Source: Propionibacterium sp. (lineage in GTDB: Bacteria > Actinomycetota > Actinomycetes > Propionibacteriales > Propionibacteriaceae). From it: a DNA stretch of 64,000 nt. The notes beneath the pieces were generated by a model. That model did no database searches and had not been told where the DNA came from. It saw only the letters and a list, made by a program, of their open reading frames with translations. Position numbers and translations under genes: made by a program. The stretch spans positions 78,558-142,557 of the forward strand of contig JALHFX010000008.1 in NCBI GenBank assembly GCA_022837595.1, written 5' to 3'. Shown in pieces: positions 28,060 to 38,038 of this stretch; position 1 is the stretch's first letter; each line of letters starts with the position of its first letter.

Positions 28060-28806
28060 TCAGACGATCGGGAACTCGCGGTGTAACCAGTTGACCGCAA
28101 GATCGAACCATTGGGCGAAGGCCGGATCGACCATCTCCGGGCGACCCGTTGAGGTGAAGGCTGTGCCAAGCGCCATACCGTGCGCACCAGAGGGGAAGAT
28201 GTGCAGCTCAAATGGCACTCCTACTGCGCTCAGATGCTCAGCGAGTGCCAGCGAGTCGGTTACCGGAACCGTCCGGTCTTCCGCGGTATGGACGATGAAT
28301 GTTGGCGGCGTCTCAGCGTCGATCGCCTCCAGCAGGTCGGGTGCATTTCTGCTTGGCTCGACGCAGACCTGCAAGGTTTCGGTGGTCACCACCGGGTAGA
28401 CCAGCAGGAGTCTGGCCGGGCGGACGCTGCCGAAGACCCCGAGGGATGCCGCCAGATGCCCGCCGGCGGAAAAACCTGCGACGACGATCCGGTCTGTATC
28501 GACACCCCACGCTTCGGCGTTGTCGGTGATCGTCTGCAACGCGGCCTGCGCGTCGCCGATCGGGGTCGGCCAGGCTGACTGCTCGCCGACCGAATATCTC
28601 AGCACGAATGCCTGATAGCCGGCGCCCAGGAAGGCGAGCGCGACCGGTTCGGACTCTCGATCGGAACAATGCTCGTAGCCACCGCCGGGTAGCACCAGGA
28701 CAGCCGGGCGCTGCGTCACGTTGATGAGCTTCTCGGACGGCTCATGCACGTAATAGCTGAGCGTCACCGCTTCATTCGCGGTCGGGTTCACCACCCCATT
28801 GATCAT
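28060..28806 (-). CDS. Alpha/beta hydrolase (BD-FAE/acetyl-esterase type)
   Basis: 248 residues. It has the oxyanion motif LPGGGYEHCSDRE, the nucleophile elbow VAGFSAGGHLAASLG, an Asp in HTAEDRTVPV and a His in PSGAHGMALG. It is a cytosolic esterase/lipase-like enzyme of the carbohydrate or small-ester esterase type. It is divergent from the aldo/keto reductase, with about 115 bases between starts. Confidence 0.88.
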   Translation of the reverse strand: MINGVVNPTANEAVTLSYYVHEPSEKLINVTQRPAVLVLPGGGYEHCSDRESEPVALAFLGAGYQAFVLRYSVGEQSAWPTPIGDAQAALQTITDNAEAWGVDTDRIVVAGFSAGGHLAASLGVFGSVRPARLLLVYPVVTTETLQVCVEPSRNAPDLLEAIDAETPPTFIVHTAEDRTVPVTDSLALAEHLSAVGVPFELHIFPSGAHGMALGTAFTSTGRPEMVDPAFAQWFDLAVNWLHREFPIV

Positions 28807-28922
28807 GGCTTGGAGCCTAGCTTGCAGCGCCTCATCAGGCTCGCTACCGAACCGGTTGATCGTTCAAAGATTTCGGACGAGAATCGTCGTGGTCGCCACG
28901 CACGTCGTGACAAAGTGGGTCC

Positions 28923-29762
28923 ATGGAACAGCTCAGCATTCCCCACGTACCGCTGCTCGATGGTGGATCGATTCCGCTCGTCGGCACTGGCACACTCTTC
29001 GCCAAAGGAAACGAACTCGCCGATGGCCTAGCCGCATGCATCAACGATGGCTACCGATTACTGGACACCGCGGCCCAATACGCAAACGAGGTCGCTGTCG
29101 GAGAGGGCGTTCGCCGCTCTGCAGTACCGCGGGAAGAGATCTTCATCACCACCAAAATTGCTGGTGTCGATCAGGGACGCGATTTCACCAGGCGAGGGCT
29201 CGAAGACTCCCTGCGCAAGCTAGGTACCGACTATGTCGACCTATTGCTGATCCACTGGCCCAATCCCTCACGCGCATTGGCCGTCGAGACCTGGCAGGAG
29301 ATGCTGGAGCTTCAGGCCGAGGGGCTTGTCAAACACGTTGGCGTGTCGAACTTTCTCGCACACCACCTGGAGGAACTCTATCGAGCCACCGGCGTCTGGC
29401 CGGTCGTCGACCAGATTCAGCTCTCCCCCGCTCTGGCGCGCACCGAGTTGCGCGCGTTTCTTACCGAGCGCGGTATCGTCGCCGAGGGCTGGCGTCCGCT
29501 GGGACGGGCAGAGCGCGCGTTGGAGCAACACATCGTCAACACCATCGCGGCGCGACATGGTGTGGACGGCTCGCAAGTGGTGTTGCGCTGGGCGGTTCAA
29601 CAGGGTGCGGTGGTCATCCCCGCATCGAAGAGCCGGGAACGGTGGCTGCGCAATGCTGACCTCTTCGGTTTCGAACTGAGTGACCAGGAGATGACCGAGC
29701 TGGCGACTCTTGATCTTGGTGAGGACAAGGCCTGGGACGCCGACACTCATGAAGAGTGGTGA
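28923..29762 (+). CDS. Aldo/keto reductase
   Basis: 279 residues. The TIM-barrel AKR catalytic set is visible: Asp and Tyr in RLLDTAAQYANE, Lys in FITTKIAG and His in LLLIHWPNP. VGVSNF and the NADPH-binding IPASKSRERW close to the C-terminus are also present. It reduces aldehydes or ketones with NADPH; substrate unknown. Confidence 0.9.
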   Translation: MEQLSIPHVPLLDGGSIPLVGTGTLFAKGNELADGLAACINDGYRLLDTAAQYANEVAVGEGVRRSAVPREEIFITTKIAGVDQGRDFTRRGLEDSLRKLGTDYVDLLLIHWPNPSRALAVETWQEMLELQAEGLVKHVGVSNFLAHHLEELYRATGVWPVVDQIQLSPALARTELRAFLTERGIVAEGWRPLGRAERALEQHIVNTIAARHGVDGSQVVLRWAVQQGAVVIPASKSRERWLRNADLFGFELSDQEMTELATLDLGEDKAWDADTHEEW

Positions 29763-29840
29763 GGTTGCCACAAGAGCGCACGGTTGAGGACGGCACTCAG
29801 CGCTCGGGCAGGGCGATAGTTATCGGTCTGGGAACATAGT

Positions 29841-29939
29841 CGTGCCCGGAACCGGTGAAGACTGCCCATCAGAGCAGCTCATCCGGATTCCGGGCACGCG
29901 ATGATCGGTCGTCCTGCCGGTATCGGCTACCGGCAGGAC
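29841..29939. terminator. Two nested/adjacent inverted repeats between convergent genes
   Basis: A perfect 12-bp hairpin with a five-base loop (GTCCTGCCGGTA/TACCGGCAGGAC, 29911-29939) sits seven bases past the end of the pyrophosphatase gene. A second 11-bp inverted repeat (CGTGCCCGGAA at 29841, TTCCGGGCACG at 29888) lies next to it towards the aldo/keto reductase. Their place between two convergent genes suggests transcription termination; neither has a clear T-run. Confidence 0.65.
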
Positions 29940-29945
29940 GCGATC

Positions 29946-32591
29946 TCACAAGCGGGAATGCTCAAGTTGTTCGGATCGTCCGGGGATGGTCTCGAGTTCC
30001 AGTCCCTCCTCGACGCGTTCCATACCGCCGACCACAGCCGCTGCTGCGGCAGCCGGCGACAACTCATCGGCCTTGGGATCATCGGAGAGCTCCCGGCTGA
30101 CATCCGCCAGGTCCTGCCCGATCCGCATGCCGTAGAACGAGCGTCCGACGAAGTACAGCGCCACTCCGAGGAAGATCACCGAGAGCACGTGAGCAAACAT
30201 GGCGTTGCCGCTCTCGCTGATCGAGACCGCAAGCTCAACGGCAAGCAGCCCGAAGAGGGTGCTGAACTTGATGATCGGGTTCAGCGAAACCGATGAGGTG
30301 TCCTTGAACGGATCACCGACGGTGTCCCCCACGATCGCTGCATCATGTAGCGAGGTGCCCTTGGCGTCCAGATCGACCTCGACGAGCTTCTTCGCGTTAT
30401 CCCATGCGCCACCTGCGTTGGCCATGAAGATCGCCTGGTAAAGACCGAAGAGTGCCAGCGCGATCAGGTAGCCGATGAACATGAACGGCTCCATGAATGC
30501 GAAGGCCAGTGTGGCGAAGAAAACCCCGAGGAAGATATTCAACATGCCGCGCTGAGCGTAACGCGTGCAGATATCAACGACCTTCTTCGAATCCGACGCA
30601 GACGCCTTGGAGACTCCGTCCAGCTTGATATTGGCGGTGATGAACTCGACCGCGCGGTAGGCACCGGTCGTGACTGCTTGCATGGATGCCCCGGTGAACC
30701 AGTAGATAACCGCGCCACCAGCGATGAGACCGAGCAAGAAGGGGGCGTGAATCAGCGACAGCTTATCCACATCGTGCGCGAGCCCTTGGGTGAGAGCCAT
30801 GATGATCGAGAAGATCATCGTGGTCGCGCCGACCACCGCGGTGCCGATCAGCACGGGCTTCGCGGTCGCCTTGAAGGTGTTTCCGGCTCCGTCGTTTTCC
30901 TCGAGGAAGCGTTTCGCGTTCTCCCACTGAGGCTGGAATCCGAAGTCACGCCGAATCTCGTCGTCGATGCCATCGATGTCTTCAATGGTCGACAGTTCGT
31001 AGACGCTCTGCGCGTTGTCGGTGACCGGACCGTAAGAATCGACGGCGATGGTCACTGGGCCCATACCCAGGAACCCGAAGGCGACCAGGCCGAAGGCGAA
31101 GACCGCAGGAGCGAGCATCAGCGTACCGAGGCCCAGGGTGCTGACCAGGAATGCCCCGCCCATTAACCCGAGGATCGCGAAGCCCAGCCAGAAGGCCGAG
31201 AAATTACCTGCCACCAGACCCGAAAGGATGCCCAGGGAGGCGCCGCCCTGCTGCGCACTAACCACAACCTCGGTGACATGGCGGCTCTTCACTGAAGTGA
31301 AGACCTTCACCAATTCCGGGATCAGCGCGCCGGCAAGAGTACCGAAGGAGACGATCGTGGCGAGCTTCCACCACATACCGTCGTCCAAGGTTGAGAGCAT
31401 CGCGTAGCTGGTGAAGTAGGTCAGCACGATGCTGACAGCGCTGGTCAGCCAAACGAGCTGAGTCAGCGGGGCCTCAAAATCCATGCTGTCTGCATCGACG
31501 TAACGGGCCTTTGCGAGGGCCGCGTTGATCGCATACGAGATGAACGATGCCAAGACCATCACGATGCGGATGGTGAAGATCCAGACCAGCAGCTGTACCT
31601 GGGTCGTCAGGTCATCGACCGCCAGCAGGATGAATGTGATCAGGGCGACACCGGTCACGCCATAGGTCTCGAAGCCATCGGCCGACGGACCCACAGAGTC
31701 ACCCGCGTTATCGCCTGTGCAGTCGGCGATGACACCGGGGTTGCGCGCGTCGTCTTCCTTGATGTGGAAGACGATCTTCATCAAGTCAGAACCGATATCG
31801 GCGATCTTGGTGAAGATGCCACCCGCGATCCGCAGTGCGGAAGCCCCTAGAGATTCACCGATGGCGAAGCCGATGAAGCATGAGCCTGCAATGCCTGCGG
31901 GTAGGAAAAGCATGATGATCAGCATCATCATCAGTTCAACACTGATCAGCACCATCCCGACGCTCATGCCGGCCTGCATCGGTATCGCATGGGCTGGGTA
32001 AGGCTTACCGCGCAGAGCGGCGAAGCTGGTCCGCGAATTCGCGAAAGTATTTACTCGAATGCCATACCAGGCGACTCCGAAGCTACCTGCCATGCCGATC
32101 AGGCTGAAGGCCAGGATGATCGCCACACGTCCCCAGGAGAATCCGACCAGAACTCTGTAGTAGAGCAGGATGACCGCGCCGATGAAGGCCCAGAGCACCA
32201 CCAGGAATTTCCCCTGCTGAATCAGATAGCTCTTGCAGGTCTGATAAATGAGCTCACTGATTTCGCGCATCGATTCGTGAACCGGTAGATCCCGCAAACG
32301 GTTATAAGTGACCAACCCAAAAAGGAGGCCTGCCACGCAGACGAGCAAACCGAACGTCAGGAGACGATCGCCCGGTATCCCCAAAAACAAGACGGAAGAG
32401 AAGTCCGGTAGCACCAGACTCGCCTCGCCACCTTGAAGACCGCCTTGCTGGCCACCAGAGCCGCCGGAGCAACCGGCTAGCAACGCGATCAATGACAAGC
32501 CGGCTATCCAGATGGCCCCTGTCACAGCCCGACGCTTATGTCTGGGTGTTCTCGGAACGTCTCTGCGACTCATACGAGTCTCGGTCATCAT
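29946..32591 (-). CDS. hppA: Membrane-bound proton-translocating pyrophosphatase
   Basis: 881 residues, about 16 membrane helices. Pyrophosphate-binding motifs are clear: EDDARNPGVIADCTGDNAGD and GPSADGFETYGV, and towards the C-terminus NAGGAWDNAKK and DTVGDPFKDTSS. The segment GNTFKATAKP has Lys at the place that separates K+-independent from K+-dependent enzymes, so it should not need potassium. The N-terminus carries about 70 extra residues with LIALLAGCSGGSGG, which looks like a lipobox. It couples PPi hydrolysis to ion pumping across the plasma membrane. ATG 32591 follows GGAGAGGGG. Confidence 0.93.
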   Translation of the reverse strand: MMTETRMSRRDVPRTPRHKRRAVTGAIWIAGLSLIALLAGCSGGSGGQQGGLQGGEASLVLPDFSSVLFLGIPGDRLLTFGLLVCVAGLLFGLVTYNRLRDLPVHESMREISELIYQTCKSYLIQQGKFLVVLWAFIGAVILLYYRVLVGFSWGRVAIILAFSLIGMAGSFGVAWYGIRVNTFANSRTSFAALRGKPYPAHAIPMQAGMSVGMVLISVELMMMLIIMLFLPAGIAGSCFIGFAIGESLGASALRIAGGIFTKIADIGSDLMKIVFHIKEDDARNPGVIADCTGDNAGDSVGPSADGFETYGVTGVALITFILLAVDDLTTQVQLLVWIFTIRIVMVLASFISYAINAALAKARYVDADSMDFEAPLTQLVWLTSAVSIVLTYFTSYAMLSTLDDGMWWKLATIVSFGTLAGALIPELVKVFTSVKSRHVTEVVVSAQQGGASLGILSGLVAGNFSAFWLGFAILGLMGGAFLVSTLGLGTLMLAPAVFAFGLVAFGFLGMGPVTIAVDSYGPVTDNAQSVYELSTIEDIDGIDDEIRRDFGFQPQWENAKRFLEENDGAGNTFKATAKPVLIGTAVVGATTMIFSIIMALTQGLAHDVDKLSLIHAPFLLGLIAGGAVIYWFTGASMQAVTTGAYRAVEFITANIKLDGVSKASASDSKKVVDICTRYAQRGMLNIFLGVFFATLAFAFMEPFMFIGYLIALALFGLYQAIFMANAGGAWDNAKKLVEVDLDAKGTSLHDAAIVGDTVGDPFKDTSSVSLNPIIKFSTLFGLLAVELAVSISESGNAMFAHVLSVIFLGVALYFVGRSFYGMRIGQDLADVSRELSDDPKADELSPAAAAAAVVGGMERVEEGLELETIPGRSEQLEHSRL

Positions 32592-32856
32592 GGCCCCTCT
32601 CCGAGCATGACTAAACGGCCATCTGGGATCTGACTATGCATCCCAAATTTGAGCTACAGCTCTAAATCATACGCGGATACCTAAAGATCGATAAAAAAGA
32701 CCACCGCTTGGACGTGCGTTCGGCAACGATGCGTGTGAACTGCTATAGTCCCCGATCCGGGCATTCTTCGCTAGCGACGAACCTACAAACCCATCGAGAG
32801 CAGCGTGGCCAGCTGTGGTTTCGTGGACGACGCTGGCCACCCATCGAACCGAAGCT

Positions 32857-33190
32857 TCACAGCTTAAGACTGATACCTGAGGTCTGTTGTTCGAGCATCT
32901 GCTGGATGAAGTCCGCGATCTGGGCCGCCGCCTCGACCGCGGTAGACGACAGGCCACCCGAAACATAGACCTGTACCTGCGGATTAGGCAGACGGCGCTT
33001 CTTTATCTCGGCGAGCGTCTCGTCGTCGAAGCGGGCATCCAGATCGGGGCGCGTCAGGTATTCATCCTTCGACGTGCTCAGCGTCTGCACGCTGAACATC
33101 GCTAGCTCCTAGAGTAGTGTCGGATCCACGTCGGTGAAGACGGCATCTTGGGCCGACGCATTGTCCGCCCAGAAACACAAGAGTGCGCTC
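32857..33190 (-). pseudogene. eutC remnant of the second microcompartment operon
   Basis: Pieces match the intact EutC at 40466-41404: FWADNASAQDAVFTDVDPTLL, then FSVQTLSTSKDEYLTRPDLD, PNPQVQVYVSGGLSSTAVEA, and last IQQMLEQQTSGISLKL. The N-terminal third, including the targeting helix, is missing. A stretch of about 100 residues between SSTAVEA and the C-terminus is deleted, and a stop/frame break separates the first two pieces. It cannot make a functional small subunit of ethanolamine ammonia-lyase. Confidence 0.85.
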
Positions 33191-34103
33191 GTTGTGTAGC
33201 GGGGACCACTGCGGCCGAGAGTTCCACATCCTGATCGTCCATGGTGATCGACGTGTGGTTCACCCCCCTGACATTGGCATACTGCGCGACCAACTCATAG
33301 ACCGCTTCGAGGAGTTCCCGGGAAACCCCGAAGTCGTCATTGGCGTCTTGGGTACCGGCGATCGATTGGAAGATCATCGATAGCGGCGCTCCCCGACGTA
33401 GTGCCTCCATCTGAGTGGTGATACGCGAAAGAACGACGACCTGGGTCGGGATCTGGTGGCGAGTCATGAAATTGAAGACCGCATCAGCTATCCGTTTGGT
33501 GCTAGCAGCATCGTCACCAACGGGGTTGATGCCCAAACAAGCGTCCCCACAGCCGAAAGAAACCGCCTCGGCCAACCCGAGCACAATGGTCTCCGGATCG
33601 TCGGTAGTCGAGTTGGTTTAGGCGCGGTAGGAGATGGTTTCTGCTTGACCGATCTCAGTATTGCACTGTGTGACGTACCGAATCTTGGATGCGCCGTAGA
33701 CCAGGTCCATCGAAGTCATGATCTTCGCCACTGCGGAGCCCACCTCGCCCACAAAGTTGCGGCCGGAACGTTTCAGCACATCGGGGGTGGTCTTGTGATC
33801 CAGTACCCATTCGCGCAGTTCGCCGATCATCAGGTTTTTCATCGCCTGGTAGCCGGGCTGATTCAGCCCCTCCCAGTTCACCCGAGTGACCTCATCCTGC
33901 TCATAAGGTACGGTCGGGTTCTCGGTCAGATCCCCTACCGTCAGTTCCAAGAGGACGACCTTGGCGGCAAGTCTTTCAGTCGCCGTCTCTGCGGCGATGC
34001 CGATCAGACGCTCACCGGACTTCGGCTCACTGGCTTTCGCGAGCACCTCGGTGACTCCGGAAAACCGGTAGCTGTGCCCGTTCAGACTGGTCGCTAACTT
34101 CAT
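33191..34103 (-). pseudogene. eutB remnant of the second microcompartment operon
   Basis: It begins MKLATSLNGHSYRFSGVTEV, like the intact EutB at 41415-42782, and follows it for about 160 residues. It is then cut by an in-frame TAA at 33618-33620 (TISYRA-stop-TNSTTDDPE). The same frame resumes with IVLGLAEAVSFGCGDACLGIN. A block of about 120 residues, including the region LLYFETGQGSE of the intact copy, is lost before NHTSITMDDQD, and the frame then degrades into the eutC remnant. Confidence 0.88.
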
Positions 34104-34290
34104 TGTATAGATCTGGCTGCGACAGACCCCTGCACGACGCCGCCCAGCGCCGACCTGCCTACCACCGTCAACATCGACACAATGAGAAACACGAGCAATG
34201 TCCGGATCCACCCAATGTGGTCTGATCGAAAACTCAAAATGCGACATTCAAGCTGAAACAGGTCACACTGATAATCGTCTCTGGCACGGC

Positions 34291-35304
34291 TCAGCCCAGT
34301 TCCAGGACGGTACGCCCGGGCAGGGATGACGTCTGCATATGCTGCAACACCTCGTTGATATCCTCCAGCCTCGCGGTATGTATCGTGGCGGCGATCTTCT
34401 CTTGGGCCGCCAGGTGCAGAGCTCTACCCAGATCAAATCGGGTTCCGACGATGGAGCCGCGCAACGTAATGGCCCGCATCACCATGTCGTATATCGACAG
34501 CGGGAAGTCGCCTGGCGGCAGCCCATTGAGGACCACCGTCCCACCGGGCCTCATCATGCCAACTGCCTGCCCAAACGCGGCCGGGGACACAGCTGTAACC
34601 AAGGCTCCGTGCGCTCCGCCGATCTGCCGCTGCAAATAGCCCACTGCATCGGCATCCCTGGCGTTGATCGTCATCGTCGCGCCCAAGCGGGCGGCCAGGT
34701 TCAGCTTCGCGTCATCGATGTCGACGGCGATAACCTGGAACCCCATCGCCCTGCCGTATTGCACAGCCAGATGGCCCAGACCACCGATACCCGAGATCAC
34801 AACCCAGTCGCCCGGATCGGCGTCAGCCATCATCAAGCCCTTATAGACCGTCAAACCGGCACAGATCAGTGGGGCTGCGGAAACATAGTCGAGGCCGTCG
34901 GGCAGTTGTGTGGCGAAGCGTCCGTGGGCCACCACATACTCCGCGAAGCCTCCGTCAACATCGTAGCCGGAGCGTATTTGATGAGGACAGAGCGTCTCCC
35001 ACCCCGAAAGACACTGTTCGCAGATACCACAGGCCCAGTGCAGCCAAGGCACGCCCACCCGGTCACCAATCTGGAGATAGTCGACGCCTTCACCGAGCTG
35101 GACGATCTCCCCGACCGCCTCATGCCCGGGGATCCGCGGCAGCGACGGCTTGTCAGGCCAATCCCCATCTACCGCATGCAGATCGGTGTGGCAGACGCCA
35201 CAAGCATGTACCCGAACCAGGACTTGGCCAGGGCCAGCCGTGGGCACTGGTAGCTGCTTCAATTCGAGAGGCTGACGAAACTGGTTGACTACAGCAGCGC
35301 GCAT
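34291..35304 (-). CDS. adhP: Zinc-dependent alcohol dehydrogenase (AdhP-like)
   Basis: About 337 residues of the MDR family. The catalytic zinc site is seen in CGVCHTDLHAVDGDW and PGHEAVGEIV. The structural zinc cysteines are in CGICEQCLSGWETLC. The NAD-binding GIGGLGHLAVQYGRAMG is followed by AVDIDDAKL, whose Asp suggests NAD preference. It interconverts ethanol and acetaldehyde. It occupies the place where the intact operon has eutA, between pta and eutB, so it replaced that gene in the decayed copy. GGAGGG precedes ATG 35304. It is the only intact enzyme-type gene left in this copy. Confidence 0.9.
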   Translation of the reverse strand: MRAAVVNQFRQPLELKQLPVPTAGPGQVLVRVHACGVCHTDLHAVDGDWPDKPSLPRIPGHEAVGEIVQLGEGVDYLQIGDRVGVPWLHWACGICEQCLSGWETLCPHQIRSGYDVDGGFAEYVVAHGRFATQLPDGLDYVSAAPLICAGLTVYKGLMMADADPGDWVVISGIGGLGHLAVQYGRAMGFQVIAVDIDDAKLNLAARLGATMTINARDADAVGYLQRQIGGAHGALVTAVSPAAFGQAVGMMRPGGTVVLNGLPPGDFPLSIYDMVMRAITLRGSIVGTRFDLGRALHLAAQEKIAATIHTARLEDINEVLQHMQTSSLPGRTVLELG

Positions 35305-35318
35305 GAGACCCTCCATGA

Positions 35319-36490
35319 TCACTCCAATCCGGCCGGAACAGCGGTGATCGCTACGGTGTTGACGATATCGGAGACCAGCGCGCCTCGCGAGAGATCGTTG
35401 ACTGGCCTGTTCAAGCCTTGTAAAACCGGACCTATCGTCAATGCCCCAGCACTGCGCTGCGTTACCTCGTAACTGTTATTTCCGGTCTGCAGATCGGGGA
35501 GAATCAGCACCGTTGCCTGGCCCGCGCCCGGAGAATCCGGCAGCTTCGTGCGCCACGGCGGTATCGACTGCGGCATCGTACTGTAATGGCCGGTCCACGC
35601 TCAGCTCTGGGGCGCGCTGACCGAGGAGATCGTATGCACCGTCGTGTTCACTGAGCCGGAGACTATGCCGTCTGCCGAGCCCTCCAGAACCATCATCGTT
35701 CCGAAGTAGCTGACGTCTTCAACACGTTCTCTGGCTTCGGCTAGCGTGACACCTTTCTTTGCGCATGGCTCGGCATAGTGGACGGCGAATCTCTCGCGCA
35801 GCTCGCTGGTATGCGGATCGATTAGCGTGACGCCGTCGAGGCTCAAACCAAGGTTCGCGGCCTGCTTCATAATCGCTACAGGATCCCCCAGCAGCGTTAG
35901 TCGACAGATCTTCTGATCAGTCAACCGACTGGCGGCACGCAGAAGGCGCTCCTCAGCACCCTCCGGCAGCACAATGTGACGGTCCGCCTTGCGTGCCCTT
36001 TCCAACAGACGATGTTCGAACACCAGCGGTGTAACGATGTTTTCGCGCCCGATCGGACGAGCCTCATCCAGAAACAATGAAGCATCCACCTGCTCAGCGA
36101 AGACGCGCCGGGCTTCCTCCAGCTGGATCACATTCAGCCGAGGCGGCACCTTCTCATGATTCTTGACCGTCAGACAGACCCGCTCGATAGTGCTCGCCGA
36201 GCGTAGCAATGGCGTCTTGGCAGCGACCTTGTCCCACGGCTGACGCACCTCGTCGGCCAGCGGCCACCGGCCTGCGGCAATCGCCGCTGCCGGTAGAGAG
36301 AACTGGCCGGAGATCTTGCCCACGAGCAAGCCGAGCCCGATCTCGCTACGAAACGCATCGGACGGAAGACTCCCACCCGTCCATAACGGCTGACCATCTC
36401 GGGCAACAATCCGACCGCCATCTGTAGCAGGTGGGGGCAGTATTCGGTCGAGCATAGATAAAGGGCGGGCCGTCCGAATTCGCTGGTCAC
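35319..36490 (-). pseudogene. Phosphate acetyltransferase remnant (second operon copy)
   Basis: Compared with the intact 694-residue Pta at 44227-46311, three pieces survive. These are an N-terminal bit (YLCSTEYCPHLLQMAVGLL ... RVGVFRPM), a central block from SEIGLGLLVGKISGQFSLP through DVSYFGTMMVLEGSADGIVSG, and a C-terminal block (LPDSPGAGQATVLILPDLQTGNN to DIVNTVAITAV). Between them, roughly the second quarter and a large part of the acetyltransferase domain are deleted, with frame changes. The gene is dead. Confidence 0.88.
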
Positions 36491-36502
36491 GGCCGCGGAC
36501 CC

Positions 36503-36553
36503 CTATTTCAGTACCCGGATGATGGTCGTGGCAGTGATAACGCGACGGGCCAT
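36503..36553 (-). pseudogene. Collapsed remnant of the small EutQ-N-like gene
   Basis: Only 16 codons remain (MARRVITATTIIRVLK). They match the first residues (MSRRVITGAAI) and the last (IVKALK) of the 139-residue protein at 46324-46743. It lies at exactly the corresponding place between pta and the tandem-BMC gene, with GAGGAG before its ATG. The middle has been deleted. Confidence 0.7.
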
Positions 36554-36570
36554 TGGCGCTCCTCTGTTGC

Positions 36571-37197
36571 CTATTGGCCGACGATGGAGTCGAGGGCACT
36601 AGCAGCAGCCTCGCGAGCAGCACGAATGTCGGATTCAGTGCCCGACATCCACATCCGCCCGTAGACCCCGACACTGCTCATGTGATTGAGAAAGACCGGC
36701 GCGGCCTTCTCGGCCTCGTTGGCTGCGATGGTGATATAGGCGGCCGGCTCGACTTCCATGACGAGCATGGTCTGGCCACCCTCGATCATGGTGCCCATAT
36801 TTATTCGGTTCAGTACCTGCGCCTGGGAGGGGTGCACATTAGTGATGATCTGCTCGGACGCGATCACCGGCGCAATCCGCGATTCGAGCGGTTGTTCGAG
36901 GAACTCCAAGACGACCTGCGCTGCGCGATGCACATCTGCCTGCGACATCGAGTGCACCTCGAACATGCCGAACTGGCGCTCGACTATCTGGGCGCCCGGC
37001 AGCACGTCCGCAGCCTTGAGCACCTTGTCCATAACCTGGAAAACCCAGTTACCGGGCGCCATCTCGACGTAGAGGCTGCTCATGCCCTCAATGGCAGGAG
37101 CCCCTGATGCGATCTTGCCGACGAAAGCCGCGAACTGGGGCTGGATGCGATCGAGATGGCAGAAAGCCCTCAACTGGAATCTTGGCTGCGTAACCAT
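36571..37197 (-). CDS. Tandem-BMC shell protein, second copy
   Basis: 208 residues, an open and clearly conserved paralogue of the protein at 46753-47382. Both share QLRAFCHLDRIQPQFAAF / ELRAFCHLDRIQPQFAAF, EGMS-LY-EM-PGNWVF, VMDKVLKA-DVLPG, ASEQI-TNVHP-QAQ-LNR and YGR-WMSGTESDI-AA. The C-terminal half is a standard BMC fold pattern ending in GTESDIRAAREAA. It would form a pseudohexameric trimer tile in a microcompartment shell. It is intact while the neighbouring enzyme genes are broken, so it may still be used. Confidence 0.8.
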   Translation of the reverse strand: MVTQPRFQLRAFCHLDRIQPQFAAFVGKIASGAPAIEGMSSLYVEMAPGNWVFQVMDKVLKAADVLPGAQIVERQFGMFEVHSMSQADVHRAAQVVLEFLEQPLESRIAPVIASEQIITNVHPSQAQVLNRINMGTMIEGGQTMLVMEVEPAAYITIAANEAEKAAPVFLNHMSSVGVYGRMWMSGTESDIRAAREAAASALDSIVGQ

Positions 37198-37198
37198 T

Positions 37199-38038
37199 TC
37201 AGGAACCTTCTGATTCTGTCATCGGCGTGGCCCATCCGGCCACACCCAACGGAGTAACGAGCATCGGTTCGGGAGCGACCTTGCTGGGGATCCCGGTGAC
37301 CTCGGTCATGACCTCGGCAAAACCGGTGAACGCACTGGTACCGCCGACCATATGGATCTGCTCGACATTTTGCCCAGCCACCGCGTCGCGCACGATCGAG
37401 GCGATCTTTTCCATCGTCGGACGCACGACCGGTAGCAGTGAACGTTGCTCGCTGAGGTCAACCTTACGCGCTTCGGCCTCCGCGAACGGAATCCTGAAGG
37501 CCCCCGAGATCACCAGCGACATATGAGTGCCGCCACTGGGTTCGTCCGAGGTCTTGACAACCTTGCCGTCGCGGATGATCGCGACACCGGTCGTGCCACC
37601 GCCGACGTCGACTACTGCCCCGTTACGCACAGCAAGCACGGCATTCGCCGCGGTCGGCTCGTCAACGACCGCATTACATTCGATGCCGACGCCCTCGAGT
37701 ACGTAGTGGTGGGCACGACTATCGCCGGACGAGACACCCGGCGGAATAGTGACCGCACCGGCAGACAGCCTGCGTCCGGTGACCTTCTGGAGATACTCCT
37801 TCAGTTCACGCACGACTCCCATTGCGCCCGCGAAATCCCAGACGATGCCATCGCGCACGACGTCGGCAAATTCGTTGGCTGCGGCCAACGGCTTGCCGTG
37901 TGCATCGGTGACCATAATCACCGTGAAGGCGGTACCCAGATCGACCCCCATCTTGATCGGTGTGGCAGGAGCGATTCGTTTGGGCTTCGCCAACACGGCA
38001 GCAGCCTGATGCATCGTCCGAGACACAGAAGCGTTCAT
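37199..38038 (-). CDS. eutJ: EutJ-like chaperone, second copy
   Basis: About 279 residues of the actin/Hsp70-like fold. The phosphate-1 loop is KMGVDLGTAFTVIMV, with VTIPPGVSSGDSRAHH, DEPTAANAVLA, the phosphate-2 loop VVDVGGGTTGVAII and adenosine-motif MVGGTSAFTGFAEV. EutJ is thought to assist ethanolamine ammonia-lyase assembly or import. The reading frame is complete and all nucleotide-binding motifs are kept, although the adjacent eutB/eutC are dead. The start overlaps the broken eutT stop as TAATG. Confidence 0.85.
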   Translation of the reverse strand: MNASVSRTMHQAAAVLAKPKRIAPATPIKMGVDLGTAFTVIMVTDAHGKPLAAANEFADVVRDGIVWDFAGAMGVVRELKEYLQKVTGRRLSAGAVTIPPGVSSGDSRAHHYVLEGVGIECNAVVDEPTAANAVLAVRNGAVVDVGGGTTGVAIIRDGKVVKTSDEPSGGTHMSLVISGAFRIPFAEAEARKVDLSEQRSLLPVVRPTMEKIASIVRDAVAGQNVEQIHMVGGTSAFTGFAEVMTEVTGIPSKVAPEPMLVTPLGVAGWATPMTESEGS

